Shown here: one piece after another, positions 57,982 to 64,000 of the stretch | Layout of the letters: each line of letters starts with the position of its first letter | Position numbering within the stretch: the first letter of the stretch is position 1 | Source of the DNA: Apus apus | Lineage: Eukaryota > Chordata > Aves > Apodiformes > Apodidae | Direction of reading: 5' to 3' | DNA: 64,000 nt | Assembly: GCF_020740795.1 (NCBI RefSeq) | Contig: NC_067312.1 | Coordinates: forward strand, 52,037,905 to 52,101,904 | Made by a program: the position numbers and the translations under genes | The notes under the pieces: model-generated | Databases searched by the model: none | The model's input: only the letters and a program-made list of their open reading frames with translations | Told to the model about the DNA's origin: nothing

Positions 57982-58577
57982 GTAAGGCTGGAGGCTTGCA
58001 GACTAATCCAGGCAACAGTTTATAAATTAAAAGAAGACCTCAGATCAACAACAGGCAGCACACAGCATTTGTGGGCCGGAGTTTGGAAGTGTGGTAGAAT
58101 ACTGCTGTTTGCTGTGTGCCTCTGAGCAGAGGGCACTGCCAGATTCAACCTTGGCATTTTTCATCAAAGGTGACAAAAAAGTAGTTGTTCTTCTCGTTAG
58201 AAATCTTTCCATTACGTCTCTCAGCTGCATTTCTAAAACTTCAGCAGCTGGTGAATTTCTTCATGGAAATAAACAGCGATGTGACATTTTGGTCATTTGT
58301 AATGTAAAAGCAGGTGGCAAAATTGTTCCCCAAACATGTATGATTCACTTTGCTAAGTCTGTGACAGATACAAAGCCTCTGATTTGGAGAAATTAAGATC
58401 CTCAGAGGTTGGTTGTTTTGTTCAGTGGATGGTCTGTTTCACTGTGGCCTGCTTCTGGATCATCAGACCCTTTGTGCTTACTAATGTTAGCCAGAAAAGC
58501 CTTCCAAGAACCAAAAGTAAAAGTAGGTACTTGTTTGCTTTAAGGTTGTTAAGAAACTTCTCTCTCTCACCTGGCAG

Positions 58578-58813
58578 TGCTTGTGGAATCGTATTATCAC
58601 CGGAAACCCCAAGCCATGCAGCGCTACGCCCTGCCTGCCCTCTGGTATCGCTTGGGGAGCACAGCCCGGCCTGGCCTCAAACCTGTAGTCTCTAAGCTTG
58701 TGAAAAGCCTCTACCAAGTGATAGGATCCAGACTGAAGAGACAGGCTGCCAAGAAGCCTCCACATGTGGTGAAGAACCTCCAGGACATTTTGGAAATGAA
58801 TGGTGAAGATTGA
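58578..58813 (+). other. TOGARAM-like terminal exon
   Basis: Acceptor CTCTCTCACCTGGCAG, then 236 bases to the TGA. It encodes VESYYHRKPQAMQRYALPA and, near the end, KKPPHVVKNLQDILEM, the conserved carboxy tail of TOGARAM proteins. Confidence 0.8.
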
Positions 58814-59164
58814 GGTGTGCTGAGGGAAGCTGATGGAGAGGTGCTGAGTGGGACAGGTGGAGACAAAGGTGGATGTGGCGCTGGCGTTGGTTTTATTCTT
58901 TGTGTTTGAAGAACAGGTTTTGCCCAGCAAAGTTTACAGTTACAGATATACATTGTATGTTTGATGTAGGCTTTTGCAAAAAAAAGATGGCATAGATGGC
59001 AAAAAACCAAAACCTGTTTGTACATGAAATTTGTAACTGTGAAAAGGAAAATATTTATATATGTGCTTAGAAAGTAAAAGATGTACATATATGTGCTTAC
59101 AAAGTAAGAGATGGGCTTTGGAAGCATTGAGGCTATAGGATTAGGAAAAGGTCTTGAGGATGAT

Positions 59165-59810
59165 CGTGGACAAGAAGCCCACCATGGGGCAGCAACGTGT
59201 GCTTGCAGCCCAGAAAGCCAATCATGTCCTGGTCTGCATCCAAAGAAGCACGGCAGCAGGTCAAGGGAGGTGATTCTGCCCCTCTTCCCTGGTCTTGTGA
59301 GACCCCACCTGGAGTACTGTGTCCAGTTCTGGAGCCCCCAATACAAGAAGGACAATGGAGATCCTGGAGCAAGTCCAGAGGAGGGCCATGAAGTTGAGCA
59401 AAGGGTTGGAGCACCTCTGCTGTGAAGACAGGTGGAGAGACTTGGGCTTGTTTGCCTGGAGAAGAGAAGGCCCTGAGCAGGCCTCAGTGACCTTCCAGTA
59501 TCTGAAGGGAAGACAAGCTGGGGAGGGACTTTTTACAAGGGGCACATAGGGATAGGACAAGGAGGAATGGCTTTAAATTGGAAGAGGGAAGATTTAGGTC
59601 AGACATTAGGAGGAAATTCTTTGCTATGAGGGTGGTGAGACACTGGATCAGGTTGCCCAGGGAAGCTGTGGATGCCCCGTCCCTGGAAGTGTTCAAGGTC
59701 AGGTTGGATGTGGCTCTGACCTAGTGGGAGGTGTCCCTGCCCATACAGGGGGGATGGATCTAGCTGATCTTTAAGGTCTCTTCCAAACCTTGCCCTTCCT
59801 CATAGAATGA
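59165..59810 (+). mobile_element. CR1 LINE, 3' fragment
   Basis: From GACAAGAAGCCCACCATGGGGCAGCAACG through CTCCCGAATACA-type sequence and CTTTGCTATGAGGGTGGTGAGACACTGG to CCTTGCCCTTCCTCATAGAATGA. The ORF2 end is readable in pieces. It sits 350 bases past the TOGARAM-like stop. Confidence 0.92.
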
Positions 59811-60149
59811 TAGTGCAATGGCACTTGAGCTGGGAAACATTCCCCGTGTGACCAATTCTGTGCACGATCAAATGAAGCAATGACTCCTTCCTAAAGGTTG
59901 TCTCTTTGTGTTTTGGGAGTTTGGTTAAAATGGTAACAAGGACATGCCTGAAACACTCCACAAATAGCTGAACTTTGTCATGTCTACTTCTGAGTGCAAC
60001 ATCTGTCCCAAAGCACGTGGAACATACCTGCTGTGGTGTTTTGGCACATTCCACCCATGCCAAAGCTTGCTAGTGGCTCCTTTAGGACTCAGTACCTCAG
60101 TAGTAAGATGGATGGATATTATTCCTAACATACTTGCAAACATCCTTCC

Positions 60150-60640
60150 TGTTGTACAAGTAGCCCCCCCATTCACTGGGCAGTTAGAAGATAATGGGTT
60201 CACTGATGCCTCTTGCAAAACAAGAGGGAAAGGTGTGGAAATACCAGGCAGTCACTTTCCAAGTTGATAATGAACAGGAAATAATTCCTGAGGGTGAAGG
60301 TCGTGCACAAATGGGGGAATTAGTAGCAGTGTGGAGTGTTTTTCAGCATGAATCTCAAACTTCCTCTCCTGTCTATATCTACACTGACTTTTATGCTGTC
60401 TTCAAGGGATGCACAGAGTGGCTCCCCTTTTGGGAACAAAATGAATGGGAAGTAAACCGCATTCCCATTTGGCAGAAAGATAAGTGGCAGGAAATTTTAA
60501 CCAAACAAGGTTCATTTGCTGTCACATGGGTAGCTGCTCATCAGGATGATAAGACCCCCACGAGCCAATGGAATAACAAAGCAGATGAATTGGCCCACTT
60601 GGCATCTTTGCAAAACACCCCCATAGCAGAAGACTGGGAG
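60150..60640 (+). pseudogene. ERV RNase H
   Basis: The catalytic acidic residues are readable across two frames. FTDAS (first Asp) lies at about 60,199. RAQMGELVAVWSVF holds the Glu, YIYTDFYAVFKG the second Asp, and WVAAHQDDKTPTSQWNNKADELA the His/Asp end. A frameshift lies between the first motif and the rest. RNase H removes RNA from the reverse-transcription hybrid. There is no start or protease upstream. Confidence 0.85.
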
Positions 60641-61484
60641 AGGCTTTTGGAGTGGCTGCATGTAAAAAGGGGACATTCAGGAATCAAAGATTTACATTGT
60701 GAAGCCCATGCCCAAGGCTGGCCTGTTACCATACAGTGCAAAACCTGTATTTATGCCTGCGACCAGTGCCATACCCGCCTTGAAAAGCACCCCCTAGAAG
60801 ATGATCCCTTGCATCTGAGAACTGGAAAGGGACTATGGGAAGCCTGGCAGCTAGATTATATTGGTCCCTTCTGGAAATCAGAAGGCAAACAATATGTGTT
60901 AGTGGGGGTAGAAATTTTATCAGGATTAGTCCAGGCAGAAGCTTTTGCACGGGCAACAGGGGAAAACAGTTATTGGCTTGAAAACATGGTTTGGGACACT
61001 CCCAAAACCTCAAACAGTTCAGTCAGATAATGGCACACATCTTACTGCTAAAATTGTGAAAGACCGGGCAAAACAGGAGGGAATCAATTGGATTTTCCAC
61101 ACTCCCTACTATCCTCAAGCAAACAGAATAGTGGAAAGAACTGATGGCATGTTAAAACATTTTCTGAAACCACAAGGCAGCAGGTGGACATCAAGACTGA
61201 AGGATGCAGTTACAGCCGTGAATGGCCAATGGGGAAGGAATGGATGTCCAAAATTGACAACCTTTTGCTCCAAAGCTCCCACTATTTTACCCACTCCCAT
61301 TGAATCAGATCACCCAACACACCCCTTCCATTACCCAGGGCAACCAGTCCTCGTGGACCTCCCCACAGTTGGGAGAGTCCGCCTTGTGCTAAAAATACCC
61401 CTAAACCGGTATATCTGGAAAGCCAAAGATGCTCATAACAAAGAGCACAACATCAACACAAGATGGATTGTCCTGTCCTTTTAA
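60640..61484 (+). pseudogene. ERV integrase
   Basis: The zinc-binding HHCC half is complete (HVKRGHSG, then CKTCIYACDQC). The core has WQLDYIGPF, QSDNGTHL and YYPQANRIVERTD, so all three D,D-35-E residues are visible. The carboxy domain follows to a TAA at 61,482-61,484. A frameshift near 60,945-61,030 separates the first aspartate from the other two, so the copy is broken. It is more complete than the sister at 2.9 kb. Confidence 0.88.
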
Positions 61485-61526
61485 TATTAACCTGGTCCTT
61501 CATTTAGGACCAAGGATCTTCTCTTT

Positions 61527-63121
61527 TTGTCTCTTTACAGGCACAGAACCAAGAGGATCAAATGTCTGCTATGCAGCTTTAGGGGAGAATTGACTCCTGA
61601 AACCCTTGTAATTATATGTATTGTTTGTATAATCATTGTAGTGGGTGGGACTATATCGTGTATTATGGAGTATTACCCTTTATTCTTTGGACAACCATCC
61701 TCCATGCCATTGCTTTTGAAGGGAGAGACCAAACACCAGAATCAAGGGAGAACTGGGGAGAACAAAATGAATTTATGGTTTTAGGTGAACAGATAGCCCG
61801 AGCCTTCGACCTCACCTCTTGTTGGGTGTGCGGAGGACCCTTGGGACTTTCAAGTTGGCCCTGGGTAGCCAAGCCAGTTGCTGCTAAGTGGTGATGTGAG
61901 AAATGGTACAGCATTCTGGGAAGAGGATGCCTCCCCCTGGTCCATTCATTATCCTGAAAAAGGCATATACTCTTTGAATAGAACTGTTCCCCATGGACAT
62001 TTTGTGGGACAAAGTAATTGTGAATGGACCTTGTCTCCTGGTTATGATTGCTGGGATCCGTATTGTCACCCCTATGACTGTTCTAAGTATGCAGGAAGAT
62101 GGAATCAGACCCATGTAAAACTTTCTAATAATGTTTGGGTCAAATGCTCTTATGAAAAACCAAAAGGGGAAGGATATAAAGCTGTGGGACAGGACAAGTT
62201 TTTTGATGCCTTGTTTTTGAGTTGCCTCCATGCTAACACCACCAGTCTTAACCACATCATATGTGTATATCAATGGCAATGGCAACTCCAGAAAGGCTCT
62301 TGCACTCAATTCAAGTAATTTTGGGCTTGTTTGAATCCAACAGGTAAAGACTTTGCTTGTAATTTTAAATGGAAAGATAATGGGGAAGCGTGGTGATGTG
62401 ACTATTGTGATAAAGGTGGGAAGTTCACCGTCTTGGGGGGACCCTTGGGACCAGGTGATATGTTATATTATCAGGTCCCTACAGATGAAGAACATTGGAA
62501 TGGCCCTTTTGCTAATGAAACTAGAGCATTAAGCGGCCACTCTTGGATTTGGGGGCATACTGCTTATTGATGGTTACCTGCCAATTGGACTGGAATATGT
62601 TACATTGGGGTGATTCACCCCTTATTTTTCTTACTCCCCAGTGTAGTGGGTAGTGAACTTGGAGTTAAAGTGTATGATGATTTACAGCAAGAAAAACATT
62701 CCATGGACACAGCCTTGGTGGGTGAAAGCTCCCAGTCATGGGGGAAAGATGAGTGGACCCCTCAACATATCATAGAATATTATGGGCCCCCTATGAACCA
62801 ATCAGTGGTGCTCAAGAACCGATTTATAATCTTGACCACATTATACAGTTACAGGCCGTGTTAGAAATTATTACCAACCAGACAGCTGCCACTCTTGGCC
62901 TATTCACTGACCAAGCTACACAGATGTGGACAGCAAAATTGCAACATCGGCTGGCTCTCCATTACCTGCTGGCAGAGGAGGGAGGAGACTGTGGGAAGCT
63001 TAATGATTCTGATTGTTGTTTGAAAATTTATGATAATGGGGAAAGTTGTAAAGGATATTACCCAAGGAATCCAGAAACTGGCTCATGTCCCAGTCCAGAC
63101 CTGGAAAGGCTGGGAGGTTGA
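61527..63121 (+). pseudogene. ERV envelope, gamma-type, broken
   Basis: A hydrophobic leader (LVIICIVCIIIVVGG) at about 61,605-61,650 is followed by a surface subunit. This has a CWVC motif at about 61,823, typical of gamma-type envs that link SU to TM by disulphide, and several N-glycosylation sites (NRT, NQT, NTT, NWT). The conserved LPANWTGICYIGV block comes at about 62,576. The TM part has a heptad region (LQAVLEIITNQTAATLGLF), LQHRLALHYLLAEEGGDCG, and a C-x7-CC. Frameshifts and in-frame stops (after 62,318, 62,395 and 62,568) break it. The membrane span after 63,121 is lost in a T/G-rich tract. Such glycoproteins mediate receptor binding and fusion; this copy cannot. Confidence 0.8.
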
Positions 63122-63164
63122 TATATTTTTGTGGCTTCCAGATGGCCCAACCATCAAATGTATC

Positions 63165-63226
63165 CTCTTTTTTTTGTTGTTGTTTTGTGGTTTTGTTTGT
63201 TTGTTTTTGTTTTGTTTTTGTTTTAT
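63165..63226 (+). repeat. T/G-rich low-complexity tract
   Basis: Runs of T broken by single Gs (TTTGTTTGTTTG). It replaces the expected env membrane-span region. Confidence 0.9.
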
Positions 63227-63474
63227 GTGGTTTAGCAACATTAATGTTTTTGTCTTGTGTCATTCCATGTTCTGTCCAACTTATCCAACATGTAGTAGCC
63301 AAGGCGCAGTTTGTAACCACTTTATCCCCAGAAGGTGTTAAACACATTCGTGCAGTTTACCAACCAAAACCATCAGTGGTAAGGATTCTGTGAGCAAATG
63401 CTATTTTATAGATTCCCTATTACATGTTTTATAGTTTGTTTTTGCATAGCTAGCTTAAAAACTGTAACTATCTA

Positions 63475-64000
63475 CGAGGTGGGAGAAACCTGAGCTGCAC
63501 AGGCACCTTGATGGGACGAGGGCGTGGACATCATTTTTCCTTCTGCCTGGCCAGACCAGCACGGGCCGGACCAGCGCAGGCACAGCCAGCGCACCGCACC
63601 CCAGCACCTCGGACTCCGGTGTAGCCGGCCTCGGCGCAACGGACCCGCCATGAGCAGCTTAGATATTTTAAGAAGCGACGTGAAGGCATTGAGAAATGAC
63701 ACCCTGGGCGCCATGCAAAAACAAAATTAAATCCTGGAGGGTGCCGACATACCTACTTTGCCATGTTTGCTGTCCTCAGTATTATTTTTGCTGGTTTTGC
63801 TTTGTATTTGTGTGGCTTCTCCCAGGGGAGGGAAGGCAGAATCCAGCCGCACCAGCTTCCCACTGCCGTGAGGAGTGTTGGGCAGCAAGGGGGTTCTGCC
63901 CCACCTCTCGTAAGACCACACACCAGCCCCAGTGTCTCCTTGTGCACCCAGTATTGTGTGATCTTTGTTTTGTCCTGGCAAGATCATAAAAAATTGCCAC
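63475..64000 (+). mobile_element. ERV 3' segment or LTR, cut by the window end
   Basis: After the purine-rich GAGGTGGGAGAAA (63,477-63,489) comes a GC- and CpG-rich stretch (63,530-63,650), then AT-rich sequence. Bases 63,826-64,000 match the reverse complement of 4,748-4,919. The sister copy continues about 17 bases to AATTGTGACA, which looks like an LTR end, so the true end lies just outside the window. Confidence 0.45.
63651..63730 (+). other. Small ORF with strong start context
   Basis: ATG in a CCCGCCATGA context opens a 26-codon frame (MSSLDILRSDVKALRNDT, then a few residues) that ends in TAA at 63,729. It is amphipathic and helix-like. The same frame is open after the stop through a hydrophobic stretch (LLSSVLFLLVLLCICVA) to TGA at about 63,872. 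I do not recognise it. Confidence 0.35.

Larger units (their letters stand above)
46688..58813 (+). pseudogene. TOGARAM-like gene, 3' half (TOG-domain microtubule regulator), one in-frame stop
   Basis: TOGARAM (crescerin) proteins use arrays of TOG domains to bind tubulin and control ciliary microtubules. Ten plus-strand exons join with matching phases: 46,688-46,829, 48,291-48,396, 50,133-50,368, 51,593-51,751, 52,764-52,881, 53,809-53,912, 55,278-55,482, 56,682-56,888, 57,921-57,981 and 58,578-58,813. The first five make one HEAT-repeat TOG domain (LRLLSSNN|W, IREAADQSLGVMV); the last group makes the terminal TOG (NLNSKDSGIYAMAVKVLEA; YYHRKPQAM). The chain ends in TGA at 58,811-58,813. One codon, TAG at 56,886-56,888, breaks it exactly before a donor. 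Everything upstream of the third or fourth TOG is outside or lost. TOGARAM2 rather than TOGARAM1 is my guess. It is either a pseudogene, a truncated protein, or a copy with an unusual stop. Confidence 0.7.
59830..63470 (+). mobile_element. Plus-strand ERV: pol end, integrase, gamma-type env
   Basis: After the CR1 the plus strand carries pol sequence (RT end and RNase H from about 60,060), integrase to 61,484, then env to about 63,120 and a T-rich tract. gag, protease and most of RT are missing. The integrase matches the minus-strand relic at 2.9-3.4 kb, so one ERV group is present at both ends of the window in opposite orientations. Confidence 0.85.

Overview
This is vertebrate, almost certainly avian, nuclear DNA. 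The clearest sign is at least a dozen CR1 LINE fragments, many with the bird-type 3' end (runs of ATTCTATGA / TCATAGAAT). Long introns, scattered exons with GT/AG borders and several endogenous retrovirus (ERV) families agree with this. The gene content (a TOPORS-like RING gene, a RhoGAP-like relic, ANKRD26-like and TOGARAM-like exons) recalls multicopy families seen in songbirds, so a passerine is my best guess; that part is inference. No tRNA, rRNA or CRISPR was found.

Layout. 1-7.6 kb is a ruined minus-strand ERV (RT, RNase H, integrase, env tail), broken up by CR1 pieces and an LTR-like block, with repeat blocks at both ends. 7.6-16.4 kb is mostly AT-rich non-coding sequence with LTR pieces near 8.4 and 13 kb. 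16.46-18.08 kb is a long minus-strand CR1 that keeps endonuclease-domain sequence, followed by an LTR-like insert. 18.9-25.8 kb is a GC-rich, minus-strand gene island: a decayed RhoGAP-domain gene, then an intact 495-codon RING-finger gene. 26.3-30.7 kb is a retroviral graveyard with a complete LTR, integrase and RT pieces, a minisatellite, and a gag with a leucine-type primer-binding site.

32.4-36.6 kb carries five plus-strand exons whose intron phases all agree; they look like an ANKRD26-family gene, with two in-frame TGA codons. 36.8-45.8 kb holds a CR1, a gammaretrovirus-like ERV relic and three solo LTRs. Two of these LTRs are copies of one family, and one of the two contains a further LTR nested inside it. 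Target-site duplications are visible for all four LTRs.

43.4-58.8 kb carries the 3' half of a TOGARAM-like (TOG-domain, ciliary microtubule) gene on the plus strand. Its ten exons from 46,688 to the terminal stop keep matching phases and splice sites, with one in-frame TAG exactly at an exon end. 59.2-64 kb is a CR1 followed by a plus-strand ERV with RNase H, integrase and a gamma-type env. A GC-rich segment with a small ORF follows, and then a sequence that also occurs inverted near 4.8 kb.

The host genes do not form a pathway or operon. The RING gene is the only one that looks fully intact. The ANKRD26-like and TOGARAM-like loci look like recently damaged or partial copies in a repeat-rich region.
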